From Bacillus sp. V2I10 (GTDB lineage: Bacteria > Bacillota > Bacilli > Bacillales > Bacillaceae), in NCBI RefSeq assembly GCF_030817055.1, contig NZ_JAUSYV010000001.1:458001-522000 (forward strand): a stretch of 64,000 nucleotides of DNA, in the 5' to 3' direction. Of this stretch, positions 1 to 8,099 are shown one piece after another (position 1 is the stretch's first letter; each line of letters starts with the position of its first letter). The notes under the pieces were generated by a model. The model searched no databases. It saw only the letters and a program-made list of their open reading frames with translations, and was not told the origin of the DNA. The translations under genes were made by a program, and so were the position numbers.

Positions 1-10
1 GGACGAAGAA

Positions 11-853
11 ATGAAACCAGCTAATTTAAAAGACAGCGTTATACTAAGCAATGGAGTGAAAATGCCATGGATGGGACTGGGTGTTTTTAAAGTGAAAAAT
101 GGAGAAGAAGCCGTTCAGTCCGTTAAAGCTGCCATCAAAAACGGATATAGAAGCGTGGATACAGCTGCGATATATCAAAATGAAGAAAGCGTCGGCCAGG
201 CGATCAAGGAGTGCGGAGTTCCAAGGGAAGAATTGTTTATTACAACGAAGCTCTGGAACAGTGAGCAGGGGTATGAATCTACATTGAATGCGTTTGAGAC
301 AAGTATGAACAAACTTGGACTTGATTATCTTGATCTTTATTTAATCCACTGGCCTGGAAAAGATAAATATAAAGAAACATGGAAAGCATTCGAGAAACTT
401 TACAAAGAAGGACGTGTACGTGCAATCGGCGTCAGCAATTTTCAGATTCATCACCTTGAGGATCTAATTGCTGCCGCTGAAATAAAACCGATGGTCAATC
501 AGGTAGAGTTTCACCCGCACCTCACTCAAAAAGACCTTATGGCTTACTGCATAAAAGAAGAAATCAGACTCGAAGCCTGGTCCCCTTTAAAGCAGGGCCA
601 GCTGCTGAATGAACCTGTTATTGAAAAAATCGCTAAAAAATATAATAAATCGATTGCTCAAGTGATTTTACGCTGGGATCTCCATCATGAAGTCATCACG
701 ATCCCTAAATCCATTAAAGAACAGCGGATTGTTGAAAATGCTGATATATTTGATTTCGAACTAACCTCAGAAGAAATTGCAGAAATCGATGGTCTAAATC
801 AGGACAGCCGTGCCGGTTCACATCCTGATACGATGAGTGTAGGGTTTGAGTAA
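11..853 (+). CDS. yvgN: Aldo/keto reductase (YvgN-type glyoxal/methylglyoxal reductase)
   Basis: Cytosolic NADPH-dependent reductase of aldehydes such as methylglyoxal, by family. The 280-residue protein is a single AKR TIM barrel with the catalytic tetrad visible as Asp50, Tyr55 (DTAAIY), Lys80 (TTKLWN) and His113 (IHWP); the NADPH-binding IPKS motif lies near the C-terminus. Length and sequence closely resemble B. subtilis YvgN (276 aa) as I recall it. It is transcribed alone and followed at once by a terminator. The upstream promoter lies outside the window. Substrate assignment is by family only. Confidence 0.9.
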   Translation: MKPANLKDSVILSNGVKMPWMGLGVFKVKNGEEAVQSVKAAIKNGYRSVDTAAIYQNEESVGQAIKECGVPREELFITTKLWNSEQGYESTLNAFETSMNKLGLDYLDLYLIHWPGKDKYKETWKAFEKLYKEGRVRAIGVSNFQIHHLEDLIAAAEIKPMVNQVEFHPHLTQKDLMAYCIKEEIRLEAWSPLKQGQLLNEPVIEKIAKKYNKSIAQVILRWDLHHEVITIPKSIKEQRIVENADIFDFELTSEEIAEIDGLNQDSRAGSHPDTMSVGFE

Positions 854-870
854 TAAATAGTGATTCACAT

Positions 871-909
871 AAAAATGGACTTCTTTTCAATTGGGAGGTC
901 CATTTTTTG
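871..909 (+). terminator. Rho-independent terminator after yvgN
   Basis: Inverted repeat AAAATGGAC / GTCCATTTT separated by a loop, followed by a T-run, 18 bases after the yvgN stop. Confidence 0.8.
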
Positions 910-1000
910 TTGGCTCTTTTCGTAAACTTTGTTGTTTTTCCCTCTTTTTAACTATGGAATTAATTGAGCTTTAAAATGAGTGAGGGATACTAAGGAAGAA

Positions 1001-1032
1001 TGAGTTCAATAAAATGAACTCAGTTCTTTTTT
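1001..1032 (+). terminator. Second, orphan terminator-like hairpin
   Basis: TGAGTTCA and TGAACTCA pair around a 6-base loop and are followed by a T-rich tail. No gene is visible between this and the yvgN terminator, so it is either a back-up terminator or the end of a very short untranslated RNA. Confidence 0.45.
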
Positions 1033-1062
1033 GTTCAAGTAAAGATTACAGATATTGTTTAC

Positions 1063-1112
1063 AACAAAACAATGTTATGTTACATTAAGTTATAACGTAA
1101 CAATGTTTTGTT
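1063..1112 (+). promoter_or_regulatory. Palindromic operator candidate upstream of yhbD
   Basis: AACAAAACA (1063-1071) and TGTTTTGTT (1104-1112) form the outer arms and GTTAC (1079-1083) / GTAAC (1097-1101) the inner arms of a dyad. The word AACAATGTT is also almost repeated directly. The dyad ends 20 bases before the yhbD start, and yhbD encodes a MerR-like HTH protein, so autoregulation is the simplest reading. This is inference. Confidence 0.5.
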
Positions 1113-1131
1113 CTTTGAAAGGAGCCTGCAT

Positions 1132-1755
1132 GTGGAACAAGAGACCATTTCAAAAAAAGAATTGCTTGAACTAACGGGAATATCATATGGACAGCTGTAC
1201 AGGTGGAAAAGAAAAAATATCATTCCTGAAGATTGGTTTATAAAAAAATCAAGCTTTACAGGACAGGAAACCTTTTTTCCAAAAGAGAAAATCTTAAAGC
1301 GGATTGAAGCCATCAAGGATATGAAAGATGAGTATTCTTTAGATGATCTATCGGCATTCTTTTCTCCTCGTCCGGCGGATGTGGCACTATCAGCAGCTGC
1401 GCTTCAGAAGAATAAGGTTATAAAATCAGAAACCATGACAGCATTCAAATCAAGGTTCGTGAATGAACGTTTTGATTTTAACTCTATCCTCTTTTTAACA
1501 GTTGCCGAGGAAGTGATGAACAGTAAAAAACTTGAGATCAGACAATGTGAAGAACTGCTTGATTTTATGATGAAAAGGTATAAAGAAGTTGAAAACAAAT
1601 CAAGTGAACTTATCGCATTTCGAAAAAAAGACGTCATATTTTGGGTTTTCATCAGCCCGCCGGTCCAAATTATAAGCGAGTCTGAAACATTTATCAGGAT
1701 CAGCCTGGGAGAATTAGTGAATCAATTAAAGCTTCGGCTATCTGTTATTCATTAA
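1132..1755 (+). CDS. yhbD: YhbD-type MerR-like HTH protein (DUF4004 family)
   Basis: Putative DNA-binding regulator. An N-terminal helix-turn-helix resembling MerR (SKKELLELTGISYGQLYRW, about residues 6-24) precedes a segment rich in aromatic and lysine residues, then an alpha-helical C-terminal half with no known motif. I chose the GTG at 1132 because a GAAAGGAG ribosome binding site sits seven bases before it; an upstream in-frame TTG would place that site inside the gene. It is followed 15 bases later by a bactofilin gene, the same pairing as yhbD-yhbE-yhbF in B. subtilis, so it probably controls or accompanies the bactofilin. A dyad just upstream may be its own operator. Confidence 0.75.
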   Translation: MEQETISKKELLELTGISYGQLYRWKRKNIIPEDWFIKKSSFTGQETFFPKEKILKRIEAIKDMKDEYSLDDLSAFFSPRPADVALSAAALQKNKVIKSETMTAFKSRFVNERFDFNSILFLTVAEEVMNSKKLEIRQCEELLDFMMKRYKEVENKSSELIAFRKKDVIFWVFISPPVQIISESETFIRISLGELVNQLKLRLSVIH

Positions 1756-1770
1756 AAAGGAGAGATTAAA

Positions 1771-2553
1771 ATGGAACAGTCAACCAAATTACAGGATTTA
1801 AAGATAAATGGATCTGGCTCTGCAGGCGGCGGACATTTTCAAAACGTATCCATAAATGGCAGCGGCAAAATAAATGGAGATGTAGAGTGTGTTCAGCTAA
1901 AGATCGATGGCTCTGGAAAAGTTGAAGGCAATGTAAAAGCAGAAAGCATCAAAATTTCAGGATCGTCCTCTTTAAAAGGCGCGATAGATGCCCATAAAGT
2001 GAAAATTAATGGAAGTACAAAGCTTGAGGATCAAGTAACAGCACAGGAACTCACTGTAAATGGCTCTGCAAAGATGCTGAAGGATGTAAAGGTAAGTCAG
2101 TTAACGATAAACGGTTCAGGCAAAGTTCTTGGAAAAATCAGTTCTGAGCGGATCGAAGTAAACGGCCTGTTGACAGCGGAAGGCAATTGCGAAGCAGAAT
2201 TCTTCCGTTCAAACGGCGTTATTCAGGTCGGAGGACTATTAAGCGCTGATGATATACAGATTAATGTGGAGCATATTTCTAAGGTGAAGGAAATTGGCGG
2301 CGAGAAGATTACGGTCAGCAATGAAAAGTCTTTTAATCTATTTAGGCGGCTGTTTCAATTCTTAAAATCAGACCCTTGTCTTCACACGGAGGTTATTGAA
2401 GGAGACAACATCCAGCTTGATTTTACTAAAGCTAAGTTAGTTAGAGGAAATCACATAACGATCGGTGAAAATTGTGAAATAGGAACAATTGAATATACAG
2501 GAACGCTTGAAGTGCATCCAAAAGCTTCTGTACACGCGTCCGTGAAGGTATAG
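1771..2553 (+). CDS. Bactofilin-family polymer-forming protein (YhbE/YhbF-like)
   Basis: Predicted cytoskeletal protein that polymerises through a right-handed beta-helix. Residues about 8-150 contain repeated segments of the type INGSGKI, IDGSGKV, ISGSSSL and INGSTKL spaced 20-22 residues apart, the rungs of a bactofilin-like solenoid. A helical stretch near residue 190 (FRRLFQFLK) interrupts it and a second beta segment follows. B. subtilis has two such proteins, YhbE and YhbF, needed for flagellar hook assembly; only one is present here, so I leave the symbol empty. It has a good AAAGGAGAG ribosome binding site and lies in an operon with yhbD. No terminator is obvious directly after the stop. 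Confidence 0.8.
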   Translation: MEQSTKLQDLKINGSGSAGGGHFQNVSINGSGKINGDVECVQLKIDGSGKVEGNVKAESIKISGSSSLKGAIDAHKVKINGSTKLEDQVTAQELTVNGSAKMLKDVKVSQLTINGSGKVLGKISSERIEVNGLLTAEGNCEAEFFRSNGVIQVGGLLSADDIQINVEHISKVKEIGGEKITVSNEKSFNLFRRLFQFLKSDPCLHTEVIEGDNIQLDFTKAKLVRGNHITIGENCEIGTIEYTGTLEVHPKASVHASVKV

Positions 2554-2641
2554 CAAAAAACGGGTAAGAAATCTCCATCCGATTAAGTTCGGGCAATAAG
2601 AGTGCAAATCGGTTAGTTCCGCCTGTTCAGAACTTTATTTA

Positions 2642-2800
2642 TAGCCGATTTCAAGATTTTACTAGCGGAAATTCAAATTTTATTAGCCGATTTTTTAAAA
2701 ATTATAGCCGGTTTGAAGCCGTTAATAGCGAACCTCATTTTTCGCCAGTTTTCATATAGCGGAAATGATGGATTATTCGCCAAGACAACTATGTATCAGC
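2642..2800. repeat. 21-bp phased word array, TAGC type (locus 1)
   Basis: The word TAGCSGA/TAGCCG begins at 2642, 2663, 2684, 2705 and 2726, exactly 21 bp apart, then less regularly at 2757 with TCGCC variants at 2742 and 2778. The rest of each unit is AT-rich and not conserved. It fills most of the 400-bp gene-free gap between the bactofilin and the ABC-F gene. No ribosome binding site or ORF is associated with it. Confidence 0.7.
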
Positions 2801-2888
2801 AAAAATCTCTATTTATTTGCAAAGTAGACTTATTATAGAAATCGGCTGTTATATCCCTGGTTAAACTCATTACCCAGCGCAGAAAAAT

Positions 2889-2942
2889 AAAAACACCCGG
2901 CATACCGCGTCTAAGCGGACATCATGCCGGATGTTTTTTTGC
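2889..2942 (-). terminator. Bidirectional terminator, bactofilin / ABC-F
   Basis: CCCGGCAT and ATGCCGG arms flanked by A- and T-runs (AAAAACA on one side, GTTTTTTT on the other), directly after the stop of the minus-strand ABC-F gene. Confidence 0.7.
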
Positions 2943-2955
2943 CAATGTAAACTTC

Positions 2956-4506
2956 TTAAGCCTGCTCCGCCCATTCCTCAACGTTCCAGACCTTTGTAAT
3001 CCAGTCTTCGTAGAAGTCAGGCTCATGGCATACGAGAATGACTGTGCCTTTGTATGCTTTTAATGCGCGCTTTAATTCTTCTTTGGCTGTTACATCCAAG
3101 TGATTGGTCGGCTCATCGAAAAGGAGCCAGTTGCTTTCATACTGGAGCAATTTGCATAAGCGGACTTTTGCCTGCTCTCCGCCGCTAAGCTGATTTAATG
3201 GACGGGATATATGCTCATTCTTCAAGCCTACTCGTGCAAGCATCGCACGAACCTGATGCTGATCAAGGCCGGGGAATGCATTCCAGACGTCATCAATTGG
3301 CGTAATATTCTCTGCTTTTACTTCCTGCTCAAAGTATGAAGGGAAAAGGAAATCGCCAAGCTGGATCGTACCGCCTAATGGATTTATTTTTCCTAAGATT
3401 GTTTTGAGGAGAGTAGATTTTCCTACTCCATTGCACCCGACAATCGCAATTTTTTCTCCGCGTTCAATGGTCATTGAGAGCTTTGGAAGAAGCGGGTGTG
3501 TATATCCAATTTCAACGTCTTTACCTTCAAACACAAATCGGCTGCTTCCTCGTGATTCTTTAAATTCAAAGGTCGGCTTCATCGCTGTTTCAGGACGGTC
3601 AATCCGGTCGATGCGGTCCAGCTGTTTTTGACGGCTTTTTGCACGTCCGGTAGTTGAGTAGCGCGCTTTATTTTTAGCTATGAAATCTTCCTGCTTTTTA
3701 ATGAATTCCTTCTGCTTTTCATAAGCATGAAGATGCTGGTTCTTATTGATTTCTGCAAGCTCCAGGAATTTTTCATAAGTAGCCGTATAGCGTGTCAGCT
3801 TGGAAAATTCCAAGTGGAAAATAACATCAACGACCCCATTCATAAATTCAGTATCATGGGAGATCAGCAAAAATGCGCTCGGGTATTCTTTCAGATAATG
3901 GCTCAGCCACTGGATATGCTCAACATCTAAATAGTTGGTAGGCTCATCCAGAAGAAGAACCTCAGGCTGTTCAAGCAGAAGCTTTGCCAAAAGAACCTTA
4001 GTCCGCTGTCCTCCGCTCAGTGCAGATACGTCACGGTCGAGTCCGATTGCATCAAGGCCAAGGCCGCGTGCTGCTTCCTCTACCTTAATATCCAGGGAAT
4101 AGAATCCGCCGGCATCAAGGTGATCCTGAATTTCCCCCATTTTCTCAAGCAGCTCTTCCAGTTCTTCTGGACTCGCACTGCCCATAAGTCCAATGACTTC
4201 GTTCAGTTCTTCTTCTTTTTTATATAAAGGCAGGAAAGCGTCTCTTAAAACGTCTCTAATTGTTTTCCCTTTTGATAACACAGTATGCTGGTCAAGGTAC
4301 CCGTAATGAACGCCGGGTGTCCATTCCATTTTGCCTGAATCATGGATCAGCTCTTTCGTAATAATGTTCATCATGGTCGATTTCCCAACACCGTTTGCGC
4401 CGACAAGACCAACATGTTCACCAGGCAAAAGTCTGAAGGAAACGTCTTTAAATAAGGTCCGGTCGCCAAAGCTGTGGCTTAACTTCTCAATTGTAAGTAA
4501 ACTCAT
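2956..4506 (-). CDS. yfmM: ABC-F family ATPase (YfmM-like)
   Basis: Soluble twin-ATPase of the ABC-F family, which act on ribosomes as translation factors or resistance proteins; there is no transmembrane domain. In 516 residues it has Walker A GANGVGKST (36-44), signature LSGGQ (163-167), Walker B with DEPTNYLD (184-194), a charged linker of about 240-310 (the P-site tRNA interaction motif region), Walker A GCNGVGKST (357-365), signature LSGGEQ and a second DEPTNHLD (about 464-471). The length matches B. subtilis YfmM (518 aa) and is shorter than YfmR or YdiF. It is monocistronic, with its own terminator. The exact ribosomal role is not assignable from sequence. Confidence 0.85.
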   Translation of the reverse strand: MSLLTIEKLSHSFGDRTLFKDVSFRLLPGEHVGLVGANGVGKSTMMNIITKELIHDSGKMEWTPGVHYGYLDQHTVLSKGKTIRDVLRDAFLPLYKKEEELNEVIGLMGSASPEELEELLEKMGEIQDHLDAGGFYSLDIKVEEAARGLGLDAIGLDRDVSALSGGQRTKVLLAKLLLEQPEVLLLDEPTNYLDVEHIQWLSHYLKEYPSAFLLISHDTEFMNGVVDVIFHLEFSKLTRYTATYEKFLELAEINKNQHLHAYEKQKEFIKKQEDFIAKNKARYSTTGRAKSRQKQLDRIDRIDRPETAMKPTFEFKESRGSSRFVFEGKDVEIGYTHPLLPKLSMTIERGEKIAIVGCNGVGKSTLLKTILGKINPLGGTIQLGDFLFPSYFEQEVKAENITPIDDVWNAFPGLDQHQVRAMLARVGLKNEHISRPLNQLSGGEQAKVRLCKLLQYESNWLLFDEPTNHLDVTAKEELKRALKAYKGTVILVCHEPDFYEDWITKVWNVEEWAEQA

Positions 4507-4638
4507 AATCTATTTAACCCTCCGCTGCATTCTAAAATATTCATTCTTCCATCATACTAAATCCTTATGTTTTAAGCTATACCGGAAAGCCGGAACATTA
4601 TGGCACAACTGCATAATCCCATTAAGCTTGCTTATAAA

Positions 4639-4663
4639 CAAAAAAAGCAGCGTTTCCGCTGCT
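4639..4663 (-). terminator. Terminator of the DUF1801 gene
   Basis: AGCAGCG / CGCTGCT perfect stem with a TTTC loop. The flanking A-run reads as a U-tract on the minus strand. Confidence 0.75.
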
Positions 4664-4674
4664 ACATGACATGC

Positions 4675-5022
4675 TTATTCATTTAAATCTTCGAGCATAT
4701 TATCGATGCATCTTAAAATGGTTTGCTTAGAGGTTTGTGAATTTTCTTTTATAATAATACAGGTTTTCCCTGTAATACGGGTTGCAAGGTCTTCATGATA
4801 GGCTGCTACGATGTTCGGATTCATTACATAAAACATGAGACCTTCTTGTCTGCTGGCATAGCCGACAAGGGGCTCACTGTCCATGTAATAAACGGGAAAT
4901 CCATATTCAAATCCTTCTTTTGCCCCAGGCAGGGCTGAAAGAATCTTAGTCCGGAGCACATGCATATCCTCCAGATGTTCTTCATTTGCTTTGCGGAAAT
5001 AAAACTGTACTTCTGAGTGCAT
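4675..5022 (-). CDS. DUF1801 (YdhG-like) small domain protein
   Basis: A 115-residue cytosolic protein of the DUF1801/YdhG fold, recognisable from the EYGFPVYY and GLMFYVMN segments (this fold is related to the iron-chaperone frataxin-like group). No catalytic residues are known. I take the ATG at 5022, seven bases after an AGTGAGGT site, rather than the TTG one codon earlier. It is monocistronic with its own terminator. The cellular role is unknown. Confidence 0.7.
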   Translation of the reverse strand: MHSEVQFYFRKANEEHLEDMHVLRTKILSALPGAKEGFEYGFPVYYMDSEPLVGYASRQEGLMFYVMNPNIVAAYHEDLATRITGKTCIIIKENSQTSKQTILRCIDNMLEDLNE

Positions 5023-5117
5023 CAAGGTACCTCACTTTCTGCTTGTCAAAATCATGAATCTCTTCTAATTATGGTAACATAAAAGGGGAAATTGGTTTAA
5101 GGCAAAGGGCAAAGAGG

Positions 5118-5378
5118 ATGAGAGAAACGGATTTAGCCATGTATTTTGACAGATTTACACATATAGAAAAAATAGATAAAGGTTTTTCAAGCGACTTAAA
5201 ATTTTTAGCTGTTTGCATAAGCGCTTTCTACAAAGAAAGCGGTATTCATTTAGAATATGGCGAGAAAACAATAAGGTTCATCGATGAAAACTTATGCATC
5301 GTCCCCGCGTTCTTTTACATGATGATTTCCATCCTGCCAATTTTTATAGTCAGAAATAGAGAGGTGCAGGCTGCATAA
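5118..5378 (+). CDS. Hypothetical 86-residue protein
   Basis: I do not recognise this ORF. It has a polar N-terminal two thirds and one hydrophobic helix near the C-terminus (CIVPAFFYMMISILPIF, about residues 62-78), which would suit a small tail-anchored protein. The AAAGAGG site abuts the ATG, so either the start is the ATG eight codons downstream or translation is weak. It sits alone between a divergent gene and topB. It may be a genuine orphan or spurious. Confidence 0.35.
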   Translation: MRETDLAMYFDRFTHIEKIDKGFSSDLKFLAVCISAFYKESGIHLEYGEKTIRFIDENLCIVPAFFYMMISILPIFIVRNREVQAA

Positions 5379-5482
5379 GATTTAACCGCTAAGATTTTAG
5401 TGATTCCGATCATGGTGGTTCAAATCTTTCGGCAGTATTTTGTGATACCATATAATATCGAATGAAAGTGAGGAATGTGACT

Positions 5483-7660
5483 ATGGGAAAAATCATCGTA
5501 CTTGCAGAAAAACCCTCTGTAGGGAGGGATTTAGCAAGAGTTTTACAATGCGGAAAAAAAGGCAACGGATACTTTGAAGGCAGTACGTACATTGTTACCT
5601 GGGCGCTTGGGCATCTTGTGACGCATGCAGATCCTGAGGCTTACAGTGATTCTTATAAAACGTGGAAAATGGAAGACCTTCCGATGCTCCCGAAGGAACT
5701 GAAGCTTGTCGTTATTAAAAAAACAAGCAAACAATTTCACGCAGTTAAAGCTTTATTAAACCGGAAAGACGTAACGGAAATCGTCATTGCAACAGACGCA
5801 GGACGGGAAGGCGAGCTTGTTGCAAGGTGGATTATTGAAAAGGCTCATGTTCATAAACCGATTAAGCGACTTTGGATTTCATCTGTAACGGATAAAGCCA
5901 TTAAAGAGGGATTCAAAAAGCTGAAAAACGGCAGAGAATATGAAAATTTATATTATTCTGCAGTCGCGAGAGCAGAGGCTGACTGGATTGTCGGCATGAA
6001 TGCTACCCGTGCTTTGACAACAAAACACAATGCACAGCTTTCATCAGGCAGAGTTCAAACACCTACACTTGCCATTATAGCCGAGCGGGAAAATGAAATT
6101 AAGCAATTTAAACCGAAGGCCTATTACGGTTTAAAAGCAAATACAAGCGCAGGCCTGCATCTTGTATGGCAGGATGCAAAAACGAAGGATATTAAGACAT
6201 TTGATAAAGAGAAAATCGATTCATTGGATAAACAGCTTGCTGATAAGGACGCAGTGATTATCTCTGCAGACAAAGCTTATAAGAAGACTTTTTCTCCGGG
6301 CCTCTACGATTTAACAGAGCTGCAGCGCGATGCAAATAAACGTTTTGGCTATTCTGCAAAAGAGACTCTTTCCATTATGCAAAAGCTGTATGAACAGCAT
6401 AAAGTTCTGACATATCCGAGAACAGACTCCCGTTACCTCAGCTCAGATATTGTCGAAACGCTAAGCGAAAGAGTAAAAGCATGCGGGGTAAAGCCATATG
6501 CAAAAGCAGCGATGAAAATTCTTCAAAAACCAATAAAGGGCAATCCTTCATTTGTAGATGACAGCAAGGTATCTGATCACCATGCCATCATTCCGACAGA
6601 GGAAACGGTGATTGCGTCTGCCTTCAGTGATAAGGAAAGAAAAATATATGATCTGGTTGTCAAACGGTTCCTTGCTGTTTTATCTCCCCCTTTTGAGTAC
6701 GAACAAACAACCATTACTTGCAAAATTGGACAGGAAACGTTTCTTGCAAAAGGAAAAGTGGTTCTTTCCCAAGGTTGGAAGGAAGTTTATGAGTTTGAAG
6801 CGGATGAAGAGAAGGAAGGCCTCGCAGAGCAGAAACTTCCTGTACTGAATAAAGGGGACCTTTTAAAAGTACAGTCCATTACTCAGACAAAAGGAGAAAC
6901 GAAACCGCCTGCACGCTTTAACGAGGCAACTCTGTTGTCTGCTATGGAAAATCCGGCGAAATATATGTCAGGCAATGCTGATTTAAAGAAGGTCATTGGT
7001 GAAACTGGGGGCCTTGGAACGGTAGCAACCCGTGCAGATATTATCGAGAAATTATTTAACAGCTTCCTAGTTGAAAAGAAAGGCAAAGAGCTTTTCGTCA
7101 CTTCAAAAGGAAGACAGCTGCTGGACCTTGTGCCGCAGGATTTAAAATCACCTGCGCTTACAGCTGAATGGGAGCAGAAACTGACCCAAATCGCAAAAGG
7201 AAAGCTGTCAAAGCAGGCCTTCATCCAGGAGATGAAGGGGTATGCGAAGACTGTCGTACAAGAAGTGAAAAACAGCGATAAGAAATTCAAGCATGATAAC
7301 ATCACAGGACGAAAATGTCCTGAATGCGGTAAGCTTCTGCTTGAAGTGAACGGAAAAAAAGGTAAGATGTTTGTATGTCAGGATCTAGAATGCGGGTACC
7401 GCAAAGGAGTGTCACGGACAACAAATGCAAGATGTCCTGTCTGCCACAAAAAGCTTGAACTGAGAGGCGAGGGCGAAGGGCAGATCTTTGTCTGCGGATG
7501 CGGTCACAGGGAAAAACTTTCTGCGTTTACAGAAAGGAAGAAAAAAACCCAAAACAGCAAAGTATCCAAAAAAGAAGTCGCGAATTACATGAAAAAGCAA
7601 AATGATGAGCTTTCAAATCCGGCTTTAGCAGACGCTCTGTCAAAATTAAAATTTGATTAA
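5483..7660 (+). CDS. topB: DNA topoisomerase III
   Basis: Type IA topoisomerase that relaxes negative supercoils and decatenates DNA. The N-terminal Toprim domain shows EKPSVGRDLA and the acidic DAGREGEL motif. The catalytic tyrosine is in TYPRTDS near residue 310. The C-terminus carries two zinc-ribbon-like cysteine clusters (CPECGK...CGYRKG and CPVCHKK...CGCGHR), then a basic tail. The ATG at 5483 is preferred because AGTGAGG lies nine bases upstream; an earlier in-frame ATG at 5462 precedes that site. This gives 725 residues, matching B. subtilis TopB (727). It is monocistronic, with hairpins following. Confidence 0.93.
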   Translation: MGKIIVLAEKPSVGRDLARVLQCGKKGNGYFEGSTYIVTWALGHLVTHADPEAYSDSYKTWKMEDLPMLPKELKLVVIKKTSKQFHAVKALLNRKDVTEIVIATDAGREGELVARWIIEKAHVHKPIKRLWISSVTDKAIKEGFKKLKNGREYENLYYSAVARAEADWIVGMNATRALTTKHNAQLSSGRVQTPTLAIIAERENEIKQFKPKAYYGLKANTSAGLHLVWQDAKTKDIKTFDKEKIDSLDKQLADKDAVIISADKAYKKTFSPGLYDLTELQRDANKRFGYSAKETLSIMQKLYEQHKVLTYPRTDSRYLSSDIVETLSERVKACGVKPYAKAAMKILQKPIKGNPSFVDDSKVSDHHAIIPTEETVIASAFSDKERKIYDLVVKRFLAVLSPPFEYEQTTITCKIGQETFLAKGKVVLSQGWKEVYEFEADEEKEGLAEQKLPVLNKGDLLKVQSITQTKGETKPPARFNEATLLSAMENPAKYMSGNADLKKVIGETGGLGTVATRADIIEKLFNSFLVEKKGKELFVTSKGRQLLDLVPQDLKSPALTAEWEQKLTQIAKGKLSKQAFIQEMKGYAKTVVQEVKNSDKKFKHDNITGRKCPECGKLLLEVNGKKGKMFVCQDLECGYRKGVSRTTNARCPVCHKKLELRGEGEGQIFVCGCGHREKLSAFTERKKKTQNSKVSKKEVANYMKKQNDELSNPALADALSKLKFD

Positions 7661-7664
7661 TGGA

Positions 7665-7698
7665 AAGCAGTCTTGGTTTTAAGCTGAGACTGCCTTTT
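7665..7698 (+). terminator. Terminator after topB
   Basis: GCAGTCT / AGACTGC arms around a 13-base loop, ending in CTTTTC, five bases beyond the stop. Confidence 0.6.
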
Positions 7699-7722
7699 CA
7701 TGCTTTCACAGAAATTTACAGC

Positions 7723-7756
7723 GAGTCTTCTAAACTGAGAGTTTGGAAGACTCTTG
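7723..7756 (+). terminator. Long near-perfect hairpin after topB
   Basis: A 14-bp stem, GAGTCTTCTAAACT with AGTTTGGAAGACTC, with a 3-base loop. It has only a weak T-tail, so it may be a second terminator, an RNA-stability element or part of the qox control region. Confidence 0.5.
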
Positions 7757-7792
7757 TTAGTTTGATCACATATAGAAATGGGTAAAAAAGGT

Positions 7793-7820
7793 TTGACAAA
7801 TCGACTGTCTAACTTATCCT
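7793..7820 (+). promoter_or_regulatory. Candidate sigma-A promoter for qoxABCD
   Basis: TTGACA, 16-base spacer, TATCCT. Transcription from here would give a leader of about 270 nt before qoxA, in which I see no known riboswitch. The remaining gene-free bases 7828-8080 are AT-rich with no further feature I can name. Confidence 0.45.
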
Positions 7821-8099
7821 TAAAAAGAAAAATTTTCATTAAAGCACTTTCAATTCCAATAAATGAAAGGAATTACATAAATATGACTAAAGTATGATAA
7901 AAATGTGACATTTGTTTGAACGACTGATGAAATTCTCGTGACATTTAAGAAATGGCATCACATCTGGAAGCTAGCTCTGCTAGCATATAGAGGAAAAAGA
8001 AAACGAAATCATCGTTTTTCTGAAATAATTTAAAGGCATGCACTTTTAGCATCCAGATTATAGTGAATCAGTTATTAATTAGGAAGGAAGGTGAACCTG

